DNA from: Caballeronia arvi
Lineage (GTDB): Bacteria > Pseudomonadota > Gammaproteobacteria > Burkholderiales > Burkholderiaceae
Length of the DNA: 55,041 nucleotides
Reading direction: 5' to 3'
NCBI RefSeq assembly: GCF_001544695.2
Contig: NZ_FCOM02000053.1
Span: forward strand, 1 to 55,041
Of this stretch, positions 34,861 to 42,898 are shown in pieces (position 1 is the stretch's first letter; every line of letters begins with the position of its first letter). Made by a program: the position numbers and the translations under genes. The notes under the pieces are model-generated. The model was not told the DNA's origin, searched no databases, and saw only the letters and a program-made list of their open reading frames with translations.

Positions 34861-35904
34861 ATGCGGATGCTGTCTACGCACAAAGCGATCCATTGTGCCA
34901 GGCGTAGCACCCGCACTGTGATCGCTCCATTCATCGCGCTTTGGTGGCAGACGAGCGTCCGCGCCGATGCGCCACTGAACTATTTTCTTCACGCCGACGG
35001 CCCCGCCGCCACGCCGACCATGCGGCTCGGCTGGGCGCTCACGGCACTCGTCGTCGCGGTCGCGGTGATCGTGAGCGTGCTGCTCGTGGGCGCGATGGTC
35101 CGCAAGCGCCCTCCGCCCACCGAACGCGATGCCGCGCATGTGCAGGGCGAGGGCGGCGGCATGCACTGGGTCTGGATCGGCACGGGCATCTCGTCAGTGG
35201 CGCTCTTCGCGGCGCTGGCCTATATGCTCGTGACGCTCGAATCCGTCGCATCGCCGCACAGGGAGCCGGGCCTGGCCATCGCTGTCACGGCTTACGACTG
35301 GTGGTGGAAGGTCGAGTACGTCGGAAGCCCCGCTGTCACGACGGCCAACGAGATTCATATTCCCGTCGGCGAGCCGGTGAAGATCGAGTTGCGCAGCGCC
35401 GATGTCATCCATGCGTTCTGGGTGCCGCGTCTCGCGGGCAAGACGCAGACCATTCCGGGCGTCGTCAACGAGCAATGGATTCAGGCCGACCGTGCGGGCG
35501 TTTATCGCGGGCAATGCTCGCAGTTCTGCGGCGCACAGCATGCGCATATGGCATTCGAAGTGATCGCCGAGCCGCGAGCGCAATTCGATGCGTGGTATGC
35601 AGCGCAGGCAAAGCCCAACGCACCGGATGCGAGCGTGAGCGACGGACACGAGCTCTTTCTCGATCGATGCGCCGGCTGCCACACCGTGCGCGGCAGCGAA
35701 GCGAACGGCGCACAGGCGCCCGACCTCACGCATCTGAACTCGCGCAGGCTCATCGCGGCAGGCACGCTGCCGAACACGGCATCGAATCAGCTCGACTGGA
35801 TTCAACATGCGCAGCGCATCAAGCCCGATTCGATGATGCCATCGATCGCGCTCTCCGCCGAAGACGCCGCCGCGCTTGCCGCCTATCTCCGGACACTGCA
35901 ATGA
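34861..35904 (+). CDS. coxB: Cytochrome c oxidase subunit II fused to cytochrome c (caa3 type)
   Basis: A 347-residue periplasm-facing subunit. Two membrane helices (about 55-80 and 104-126) are followed by a cupredoxin domain with all CuA ligands: His184, Cys219, Cys223, His227 and Met230. A C-terminal cytochrome c domain carries one haem site, Cys270-x-x-Cys273-His274. It accepts electrons and hands them to subunit I. The ATG at 34861 has CGGAGA about 5 nt upstream; the one at 34867 is also possible. It overlaps the subunit I start as ATGA. Confidence 0.94.
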   Translation: MRMLSTHKAIHCARRSTRTVIAPFIALWWQTSVRADAPLNYFLHADGPAATPTMRLGWALTALVVAVAVIVSVLLVGAMVRKRPPPTERDAAHVQGEGGGMHWVWIGTGISSVALFAALAYMLVTLESVASPHREPGLAIAVTAYDWWWKVEYVGSPAVTTANEIHIPVGEPVKIELRSADVIHAFWVPRLAGKTQTIPGVVNEQWIQADRAGVYRGQCSQFCGAQHAHMAFEVIAEPRAQFDAWYAAQAKPNAPDASVSDGHELFLDRCAGCHTVRGSEANGAQAPDLTHLNSRRLIAAGTLPNTASNQLDWIQHAQRIKPDSMMPSIALSAEDAAALAAYLRTLQ

Positions 35905-37886
35905 CCGAACATGCTTCCGCGCCACCGCCGCTGCGGCGCACGCTCACGACAGGCCGCATCGAAGCCGGCAGCGAACAGGAGCGCAAGCTGCGCGCGCTGT
36001 GGGAGACGCCGCCCGGCTGGCGCGGCTGGCTTTCGACCGTCGATCACAAGAGCATCGGCTTGCGTTATCTCGTGACTGCGTTCGCGTTTCTGATCGCGGG
36101 CGGCATCGAAGCGCTCATCATGCGCGTGCAGCTCGCGCGCCCGAACGCGAGCTTCGTCACGCCGGAGCAATACAACCAGCTCTTCACGATGCACGGCGTG
36201 ACGATGATCTTCCTCTACGCGCTGCCCGTGCTATCCGGCTTCTCGAACTATCTGTGGCCGCTGATACTCGGCGCACGCGACATGGCGTTTCCGCGTCTGA
36301 ACGCGCTGTCGTACTGGATCTTTCTGTTCGCGGGTCTCTTCCTGTACGCGAGCTTTCCGTTCGGCGAAGCGCCCAACGCGGGCTGGTTCAACTATGCGCC
36401 GCTCGCGGGCCTCACCTACAACACCGGACCGAACATCGATGTCTATGCGCTCGGCATGGTGCTGCTCGGCATCTCGACGACAGTCGGCTCGATGAACTTC
36501 GTCGTCACCTTCCTTCGCATGCGCGCACCGGGAATGTCGCTCGATCGCGTGCCGGTGCTCGTGTGGGGCACGCTGACGGCATCGGGCGGCAACCTGCTCG
36601 CGGTGCCGTCGGTAAGCCTCGCGTTCTTTCTCCTATGGCTCGACAGACGCATCGGCACGCATTTCTTCGATGTGGTCAACGGCGGCCGCGCGCTGCTCTG
36701 GCAGCATCTCTTCTGGATCTTCGCGCATCCGTGGGTGTATGCGGTCGTGCTGCCCGCGATGGGCATCGTCTCCGATGCGCTGCCGGTCTTCTGCCGCAGG
36801 CCGCTCGTCGGCTATCTGCCGGTGGCGCTATCGACGGTCGCGACGATGGTCATCGGCTTCGTCGTCTGGATCCATCACATGTTCGCGACCGGCATCCCCG
36901 CGCTCGCGCTGTCGTTCTTCGGCGCGGCGAGCATGGTGATCGCGATACCGAGCGCGGTCGCGACCTTCGCGTGGATCGCGACCATCTGGACCGGCAGGCC
37001 CGTATTCCGCGTGCCGTTCTTCTATTTCGCGGGCTTCGTGTTCCTGTTCGTGATCGGCGGATTATCCGGTGTGCTAACTGCCGCCGTGCCGCTCGACTGG
37101 CAGCTCACGGACACCTACTTCGTCGTCGCGCATCTGCATTACGTGCTGCTCGGCATCAACGTGTTTCCGGTGATCGGCGGCATCTACTTCTGGTTTCCCA
37201 AGTTCACGGGACGCATGATGAGCGAGAAGATCGGGCGCATCGGCTTCTGGATTCTCTTCGCGGGCTTCAATATCGCTTTCTTTCCGATGCATATCGCGGG
37301 CTTGCTCGGCATGCCGCGACGCATCTACACGTATGCGCCCGACATGGGCTGGACCACGGTGAACATGATCACGTCGATCGGCGCGTTCATGTTCGCGGCC
37401 GGCGTGCTCGTGTTTCTCTGCGATCTGTTCTATAGCCTGCGGCGCGGTCCCGTTGCTGGCGATAACCCCTGGGATGCGCCCACGCTCGAATGGTCGACGT
37501 CATCGCCGCCGCCGCCGTATAACTTCGCGATCGCGCCGCGCATCGCGAGCCGTCATCCACTGTGGGAAAAGCGCATAGCCGGCACGATGCGCTCGCAGCT
37601 CGAATACGGCTATGTGCTCGACCAAGGACGCGAGGCGCTCGGCACCACCGCGCTCGACGGCGAACCCGACGTGATCCTCAAGATGCCTGAAGACTCGTAT
37701 GCGCCGTTCTGGCTCGGCGTCGCGTCGCTCATGCTTTTCGCGGGGCTCGCGTTGACTTCGTGGTGGCTGACGGCGTTCGGACTCGTTGCGTGCGGCGCGG
37801 CCATCGTCGTATGGCTGTGGCCCCGACGTGAACTCGGCCAGCGCGATGACACGGCGCATGCGCCACGCTCCGGAGCACCGTCATGA
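35901..37886 (+). CDS. ctaD: Cytochrome c oxidase subunit I, divergent proton channels
   Basis: A 661-residue haem-copper oxidase core with about twelve helices plus a two-helix C-terminal extension (from about 595), as in caa3 oxidases fused to part of subunit III. All redox ligands are intact: His98 and His413 for haem a, His411 for haem a3, His276, His325 and His326 for CuB, and the cross-link Tyr280. Two normally conserved residues differ. Position 278 in HPxVY is Trp instead of Glu, and position 354 is Ala where the K-channel Lys is expected (PSAVATFAW). The D-channel entry Asp127 is kept. It overlaps subunits II and III by ATGA. Confidence 0.92.
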   Translation: MTEHASAPPPLRRTLTTGRIEAGSEQERKLRALWETPPGWRGWLSTVDHKSIGLRYLVTAFAFLIAGGIEALIMRVQLARPNASFVTPEQYNQLFTMHGVTMIFLYALPVLSGFSNYLWPLILGARDMAFPRLNALSYWIFLFAGLFLYASFPFGEAPNAGWFNYAPLAGLTYNTGPNIDVYALGMVLLGISTTVGSMNFVVTFLRMRAPGMSLDRVPVLVWGTLTASGGNLLAVPSVSLAFFLLWLDRRIGTHFFDVVNGGRALLWQHLFWIFAHPWVYAVVLPAMGIVSDALPVFCRRPLVGYLPVALSTVATMVIGFVVWIHHMFATGIPALALSFFGAASMVIAIPSAVATFAWIATIWTGRPVFRVPFFYFAGFVFLFVIGGLSGVLTAAVPLDWQLTDTYFVVAHLHYVLLGINVFPVIGGIYFWFPKFTGRMMSEKIGRIGFWILFAGFNIAFFPMHIAGLLGMPRRIYTYAPDMGWTTVNMITSIGAFMFAAGVLVFLCDLFYSLRRGPVAGDNPWDAPTLEWSTSSPPPPYNFAIAPRIASRHPLWEKRIAGTMRSQLEYGYVLDQGREALGTTALDGEPDVILKMPEDSYAPFWLGVASLMLFAGLALTSWWLTAFGLVACGAAIVVWLWPRRELGQRDDTAHAPRSGAPS

Positions 37887-38497
37887 GCGAATTCGCGGAT
37901 GCCTTGCCCGAAAGCGAGCGCTTGCCCATCGGCAGTCCGGGCGAACGTTCGGGCGGCTGGTGGGGATGCCTCACACTCGTCGCGACCGAAGCCGCGCTCT
38001 TCGGCTATCTGATCTTTTCGTATCTGTATCTCGCATCGCAGACTACCGAGCACTGGCCGCCCGAAGGCATGCCGAAACTCGGGCTCGGCGTCGCGAATAC
38101 CTGCATTCTGCTGTCGAGCAGCGTGTTCGTATGGGCCAGCGAGCGCTTCGTGCGGCGCAGCAGGCGCGGCATGGGCGTGCTGATGCTCGTCATCGCGATC
38201 GCGCTCGGCACGATCTTCGTCGGCATACAACTCAAGGAATGGGCCGGTCATCCCTACGGCCTGACGACGCATCTCTACGGCTCGCTGTACATCACGATCA
38301 CCGGCTTTCACATGATGCATGTGCTCGTCGGGCTCGTCGTGCTCGCGTTCCTGCTGCTATGGACCGCGCTCGGCTATTTCGACTGGGCGCGCTCGGCGGC
38401 GCTGACCATCGGCGGGCTGTACTGGCATTTCGTCGATGTCGTATGGCTCTTCATCTTCGCGACGCTGTATCTGTCGCCCTATGTTCTGGCGCGATGA
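37883..38497 (+). CDS. Cytochrome c oxidase subunit III
   Basis: A 204-residue five-helix membrane subunit with the family signature GSLYITITGFHMMHV, HMMHVLVGL and a terminal WHFVDVVWLFIFATLYL. It is shorter than seven-helix subunit III because its first two helices appear to be fused to subunit I. The start overlaps the subunit I stop and its stop overlaps the next start. Confidence 0.9.
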   Translation: MSEFADALPESERLPIGSPGERSGGWWGCLTLVATEAALFGYLIFSYLYLASQTTEHWPPEGMPKLGLGVANTCILLSSSVFVWASERFVRRSRRGMGVLMLVIAIALGTIFVGIQLKEWAGHPYGLTTHLYGSLYITITGFHMMHVLVGLVVLAFLLLWTALGYFDWARSAALTIGGLYWHFVDVVWLFIFATLYLSPYVLAR

Positions 38498-38916
38498 TGA
38501 ACCGCTCATCTCATCCCGCGCGCCCTGGCGCTTTCGCGCTTGCAATCGGCCTGTTGCTCGCGCCCGCCGCATGGATGGTGCAGACGAATCTTGTGCAGAC
38601 CATCGCCGCGTGGGGATGCTTCCCGCACGAGCGTCCGCTGCATGCGCCCGCGTTGCCGTGGCTCGGATCGGGCATCGTGATCGTCGCGGTGCTGGCGTCG
38701 ATGCTGGGCATCTCGGGCGGCATCGTTGCGTGGCGCAACTGGCGTCGAACGGGCGCCATCGCATCGATGCGCAATGCGCATGAACCGGTCGACAGACATG
38801 CGGCCCGCGACGCGTTCATCGCGCGCGCGGGGGCGCTCGCCAGCGCGCTCTTCGTGTTCGCACTGATCTCGACCGATCTCGCGTGGCTGCTCGTGTCGCC
38901 ATGCGGAGGACGGTGA
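38494..38916 (+). CDS. Small membrane protein of the oxidase operon
   Basis: A 140-residue protein with three hydrophobic helices at about residues 13-36, 57-77 and 110-132. It starts at ATGATG overlapping the subunit III stop, so it is translationally coupled. Position and topology match accessory subunits found after subunit III in alternative oxidase operons, but I recognise no motif. A role in assembly or as a subunit IV-like part is inference. Confidence 0.7.
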   Translation: MMNRSSHPARPGAFALAIGLLLAPAAWMVQTNLVQTIAAWGCFPHERPLHAPALPWLGSGIVIVAVLASMLGISGGIVAWRNWRRTGAIASMRNAHEPVDRHAARDAFIARAGALASALFVFALISTDLAWLLVSPCGGR

Positions 38917-38921
38917 TCGTC

Positions 38922-40214
38922 ATGACGCACAGACGCCGCGCATTCCTTATTGTTTTCACTGCGATCGCATCGATGCAGTGCGGTCGCGCGCAGACGCCTG
39001 ATCTCGTCACGCGCGGCGCGTACCTCGCCGAGGCCGCCGATTGCGCCGGCTGCCACACGGCCGCGCCCGTGCCCGGAAAACCGCCGCCGCATCCGTTCGC
39101 GGGCGGCCTACCGATGGGCTCGCCCTTCGGCACGATGTGGACGAGCAACATCACGCCGGACGCGCAGCATGGCATCGGCCGCTATAGCTACGAGGACTTC
39201 GCGCGCGCGTTGCGTGAGGGCGTTGCGCCGGGCGGCAAGCATCTTTATCCGGCGATGCCGTATCCATCGTTCTCTAAGATCGACGACGACGACATGCGCG
39301 CGCTCTATGCGTATTTCATGCATGGCGTCGAGTCGGTCGCACAGACGCCGCCGGAAACGAAGCTGCCGTTTCCGTTCGATCAGCGCTGGGCGCTCGTGTT
39401 CTGGAACTTCGCATTCGCGCCGGACAAGCCTTTCACGCCTGATCCGAAACGCGATGCGCAATGGAATCGCGGCGCGTATATCGTGCAATCGCTCGGGCAC
39501 TGCGGCGCGTGTCATACGCCGCGCGGTCCTGCGTATAACGAACGCGGATATACGGAATCGTCGCGCACGTATCTGACGGGCGGCACCAACGATCACTGGC
39601 ACGCGCCGAATCTGACCGGCGCACCGGGCGCGGGACTCGGCCGCATTTCGGCCGACGATATCGCCGCGTTTCTCAAGACCGGTCACGGCGCGGGCCTCGT
39701 GACGTTCGGCAGCATGGTGCAGGTTGTCGAGGACAGCACGCAATATCTCGACGATCAGGATCTGCGCGCCATCGCGTCGTATCTGAAGAGCCTGCCCGCG
39801 AACGGCAGCGGCGGCGCTTACGATGCGCGCTCGCGTCTCGCACGGCAGAGCGTGACGGCGCTGCGCACCGGCGGCGACGAACGTCCCGGCGCAGGCCTTT
39901 ATCAAAGCACCTGCGCGCGCTGTCACAAGAGCGACGGCACGGGCGAGCCGTTCAAATATCCACGGCTCGCGGGCAATCCGGCCGTGCTCTCGCAAAAGCC
40001 CGATTCGCTCATGCGACTCGTGCTGCAAGGCGGGCGCGCGCCATCGACGGAACATGGACCCGAGCCCAAGAAGATGCCCGCCTTCGCCAGCGAGCTCACC
40101 GATACCGAAATCGCGCGTGTGTTGACCTTCGTTCGCTCGGCATGGGGCAACGATGCGCCGCCCGTCACGACGCGAGATGTGCGCAGCATGCGCGAGGCGC
40201 TGGCGAAGCATTGA
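38922..40214 (+). CDS. Tri-haem cytochrome c
   Basis: A 430-residue exported cytochrome with an N-terminal hydrophobic signal and three CxxCH haem sites, at residues 41-45 (CAGCH), 194-198 (CGACH) and 331-335 (CARCH). The layout resembles the cytochrome subunit of membrane alcohol or gluconate dehydrogenases. It probably passes electrons to the oxidase encoded just upstream. The start is uncertain: a GTG at 38913 overlaps the previous stop, while the ATG at 38922 gives the more usual signal peptide. GGAGG at 38905-38909 is not ideally spaced for either. Confidence 0.88.
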   Translation: MTHRRRAFLIVFTAIASMQCGRAQTPDLVTRGAYLAEAADCAGCHTAAPVPGKPPPHPFAGGLPMGSPFGTMWTSNITPDAQHGIGRYSYEDFARALREGVAPGGKHLYPAMPYPSFSKIDDDDMRALYAYFMHGVESVAQTPPETKLPFPFDQRWALVFWNFAFAPDKPFTPDPKRDAQWNRGAYIVQSLGHCGACHTPRGPAYNERGYTESSRTYLTGGTNDHWHAPNLTGAPGAGLGRISADDIAAFLKTGHGAGLVTFGSMVQVVEDSTQYLDDQDLRAIASYLKSLPANGSGGAYDARSRLARQSVTALRTGGDERPGAGLYQSTCARCHKSDGTGEPFKYPRLAGNPAVLSQKPDSLMRLVLQGGRAPSTEHGPEPKKMPAFASELTDTEIARVLTFVRSAWGNDAPPVTTRDVRSMREALAKH

Positions 40215-40300
40215 TGCATCCGGCACATTGCCGATATAACCCCACGCCGCACGTGGCGTGCTCTATGCTGGAAAAGTACATGCGCTCCGCGGAGGCGTTC

Positions 40301-40558
40301 ATGTATTCAATGGGTACATATTTCCTCGAAGTCTTTCCCGAGCCGATTCCAGGCGACGGCTGGACCGGCGATGCGCGCTTTTCGCGCCGGAACGACTACA
40401 GGCGGCACGCCGACGTGACGAAGGTGACCTTCCACAGCCACATCGTGAGGCCGACGATGGCAGCGGCGGAATCGGCGATTACAGCGTGGGCGCGCGATTT
40501 CATCGACAAGAGCGGCGACGTTCTCGAAGCTTCCCTACGGCTCGCGGAAGAGGCGTGA
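40301..40558 (+). CDS. Small hypothetical protein
   Basis: An 85-residue soluble protein (MYSMGTYFLEVFPEPIPG, WTGDARFSRRNDYRRH, then AESAITAWARDFID) with no signal. The start was chosen for GGAGG 5 nt upstream, although two earlier ATGs exist. It lies 86 bp past the cytochrome gene. No family recognised. Confidence 0.55.
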   Translation: MYSMGTYFLEVFPEPIPGDGWTGDARFSRRNDYRRHADVTKVTFHSHIVRPTMAAAESAITAWARDFIDKSGDVLEASLRLAEEA

Positions 40559-40689
40559 TCCTCTTTCGTTGTCGTCGTGTCTCTCCATTTCATTGCATTC
40601 CTAAATATTTGCCAATTCGCGCGCGCTGGAACGCCCAATGCTATATCGATCGCATGGCCGCGCGAGCGGTCGTCTTTTTGAGGCCCATC

Positions 40690-41559
40690 ATGACCGATAC
40701 CAGCCAATATCCGCGCCCGCCCCTGCCGTCGCAGCAGCAGGACAATCGCCCCGGACTCACCGCCCCGATGAACCCGCAGCCCGATCACGGCGAATCGAGC
40801 TACAAGGGCAGCAACAAGCTCGACGGCAAGGTCGCACTCATCACGGGCGCGGACAGCGGCATCGGGCGCGCGGTGGCGATCGCCTATGCGCGCGAAGGCG
40901 CGGATGTCGCCATCGCCTATCTCGACGAGCATGCCGATGCGGAGGACACCGCGCGCTGGGTCGAGAAAGCGGGACGCCGCGCGCTGCTGTTGCCTGGCGA
41001 CATCACCGACCGCGCGCATTGCAAGGAGCTCGTCGCGAAGACTGCGCAGGCGTTCGGGCGCATCGACGTGCTCGTCAACAACGCGGCCTATCAGGCGACC
41101 TACGACAAGCTCGAAGACATCAGCGACGACGAATGGGACAAGACCTATTCGACCAACATCGGCGCGATGTTCCGCATCACGAAGGCGGCGCTCGCGCATA
41201 TGAAAACGGGCGGAGCGATCGTCAACACGACGTCCGTCAACGCCGATGCGCCGAACTCCGGTCTCATCGCGTATGCGAGCACGAAGGGCGCGATCCAGAA
41301 CTTCACCGGCGGCCTCGCGCAACTGCTCGCCGAGCGCGGCATTCGCGTGAACTGTGTAGCGCCGGGGCCGATCTGGACGCCGCTGATTCCGTCGACGATG
41401 CCGCCGTCGAGCGTCGAAAACTTCGGCATGCAGACGCCGATGAAACGCCCCGGCCAGCCCGCCGAACTCGCCGCCGCGTATGTGATGCTCGCGTCGGACG
41501 AGGCGAGCTACACCTCTGGCGCGACCATCGCGGTGACGGGCGGCAAGCCCATCATCTAG
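40690..41559 (+). CDS. SDR of the stress-protein 39/YghA type
   Basis: A 289-residue short-chain dehydrogenase with a 40-residue polar N-terminal extension (QYPRPPLPSQQQDNRPG) typical of the general stress protein 39/YghA branch. The NAD(P) site GADSGIG is at 53-59 and the catalytic YASTK is followed by a normal SDR C-terminus ending TGGKPII. A carbonyl or aldehyde substrate is expected. It is convergent with the small coiled-coil gene, 15 bp away. Confidence 0.88.
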   Translation: MTDTSQYPRPPLPSQQQDNRPGLTAPMNPQPDHGESSYKGSNKLDGKVALITGADSGIGRAVAIAYAREGADVAIAYLDEHADAEDTARWVEKAGRRALLLPGDITDRAHCKELVAKTAQAFGRIDVLVNNAAYQATYDKLEDISDDEWDKTYSTNIGAMFRITKAALAHMKTGGAIVNTTSVNADAPNSGLIAYASTKGAIQNFTGGLAQLLAERGIRVNCVAPGPIWTPLIPSTMPPSSVENFGMQTPMKRPGQPAELAAAYVMLASDEASYTSGATIAVTGGKPII

Positions 41560-41574
41560 TGCTCGACGGCACAG

Positions 41575-41817
41575 CTACGACGGCTTCTTTCGTCCGCGCT
41601 GCAAGTGCGCAACGTGCTCTTCGATAAGCACGCGATGCGCCGTCATCGCTTCGAGCGCGCCGCGCAGGCTCTTCAGCAGCGCGACCGCGCTTTCTATATC
41701 GTGGCCGCCGGATTCGAGTCGTATCACGATCGCTTTCTGGCGTTCGATGCGCGCCCGTCCCGCCTCGATGTCCCGGTCGGCCTTCCGTAGCCACTCGCTC
41801 TCCGCCTCGAGATCCAA
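41575..41817 (-). CDS. Small coiled-coil protein
   Basis: An 80-residue protein, charged and helical throughout (EAESEWLRKADRDIEAGRAR, then ESAVALLKSLRGALEAM), likely a coiled coil. It follows the CheB-type gene by 26 bp on the same strand and seems to be part of the signalling operon. Function unknown; binding to one of its neighbours is possible. Confidence 0.6.
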   Translation of the reverse strand: MDLEAESEWLRKADRDIEAGRARIERQKAIVIRLESGGHDIESAVALLKSLRGALEAMTAHRVLIEEHVAHLQRGRKKPS

Positions 41818-41843
41818 TGGAACCTCCTCAGTTCAGGCTGCGC

Positions 41844-42848
41844 TCAATCCATCGATGAAGCCGTGGCCTGCATCGCTTCACGCAGCAGATCCGCGACACG
41901 CTCGCCTTCTTCGATACGCGCCTGCTCGATATCGATCTGTTCCTGATTGCCCGCCCGCTCCGCCCAGCGCTGCCGTTCCCTCGCAAAGATGACGCGCTCG
42001 TGCACCGCGCGAATGGCGGACCATACGGCCTCCTCCACACGTGACTCGATGCCGTCCTCCAGCGAAAGACCCGTGAACGCATGCCCGGTGTGACAGCGAT
42101 AACGCAGCGGACGATCGTCCTTGATGCGCCACAGCGCGCCGCCACAATCGGGACAGGTCAGCGCCGAACGGACGCCGACCTCGTCGAGCGTTTCGGGATC
42201 GGAAATGCCGCTCGCCGCGATGCGAGCCTCCTGTTCGAATACGCGCTTGCTCATCTCCGCTTCCTTCCATACGGATTCCACTTTCGTGCCTTTCAGCGCG
42301 GCCTGAATGCATCGCGAGAGCTCGTGCTCGGAGCAGAGCAAATCCGCGCCGCAGGACTCGAGCGCAGCGCGCGGCATGCTGGGCGATTCGCAATCGGCGG
42401 GATTCTGGACGATGGCGAAACCCTGCTGCGCGCGGATGTTCGCGAGACCGGCCGCGCCGTCGTCGAGATCGCCGCTCATCACGACGCCGACGACGCGCGC
42501 GCCGTACTCCATCGCGGCGCTGCGAAACAGCGGATCAGCGGCGGGACGGGCGAAGTTTTCCTTGGCGCCGTCGTTGAGCCAGACGCGTCCTTCAGACAGC
42601 ACCAGATGCCGGTCAGGCGGCGCGACGCGAATCGTGCCGCGCTGGACCGGTTCACCGTGCGTGGCATAACGCGCGGTCAATGGCCCCCAGCCAGTCAGCA
42701 GATCGGGAAGCACGCTCGCGTGCCGGCCGATATGCAATACGATGAAAACCGCCGCTGGCAGGTCGGCCGGAAGCTGGCTGACGAGCACCTTGAGACCCTG
42801 AAAACCGCCCCGCGACGCGCCGATGACCACGATGTCCCGTTCCGCCAT
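41844..42848 (-). CDS. Stand-alone CheB-type methylesterase with zinc-ribbon C-terminus
   Basis: A 334-residue protein. Residues 1-190 form a CheB catalytic domain with the triad Ser12 (GASRGG), His39 (VLHIG) and Asp130 (in SGDLDDGAAG). There is no receiver domain. The C-terminal part holds CPDCGG and YRCHTGHAF, a probable zinc site, and a helical tail. AGGAGG lies just before the ATG. It follows the hybrid kinase by 50 bp, so it probably acts in the same pathway rather than in classical chemotaxis. Confidence 0.85.
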   Translation of the reverse strand: MAERDIVVIGASRGGFQGLKVLVSQLPADLPAAVFIVLHIGRHASVLPDLLTGWGPLTARYATHGEPVQRGTIRVAPPDRHLVLSEGRVWLNDGAKENFARPAADPLFRSAAMEYGARVVGVVMSGDLDDGAAGLANIRAQQGFAIVQNPADCESPSMPRAALESCGADLLCSEHELSRCIQAALKGTKVESVWKEAEMSKRVFEQEARIAASGISDPETLDEVGVRSALTCPDCGGALWRIKDDRPLRYRCHTGHAFTGLSLEDGIESRVEEAVWSAIRAVHERVIFARERQRWAERAGNQEQIDIEQARIEEGERVADLLREAMQATASSMD

Positions 42849-42898
42849 ACACCCTCCTGATCGTTGAGAGGAAGCAATCCGCGGACCGGGTGCGACCG

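Noticed and set aside
34941..35900. Long upstream extension of the subunit I frame
   Set aside because: It lies wholly within the subunit II gene in another frame; the ATGA overlap at 35901 is the expected start.
40142..40300. Upstream ATGs for the 85-residue protein
   Set aside because: They overlap the cytochrome gene or lack a ribosome site; 40301 has GGAGG at 5 nt.
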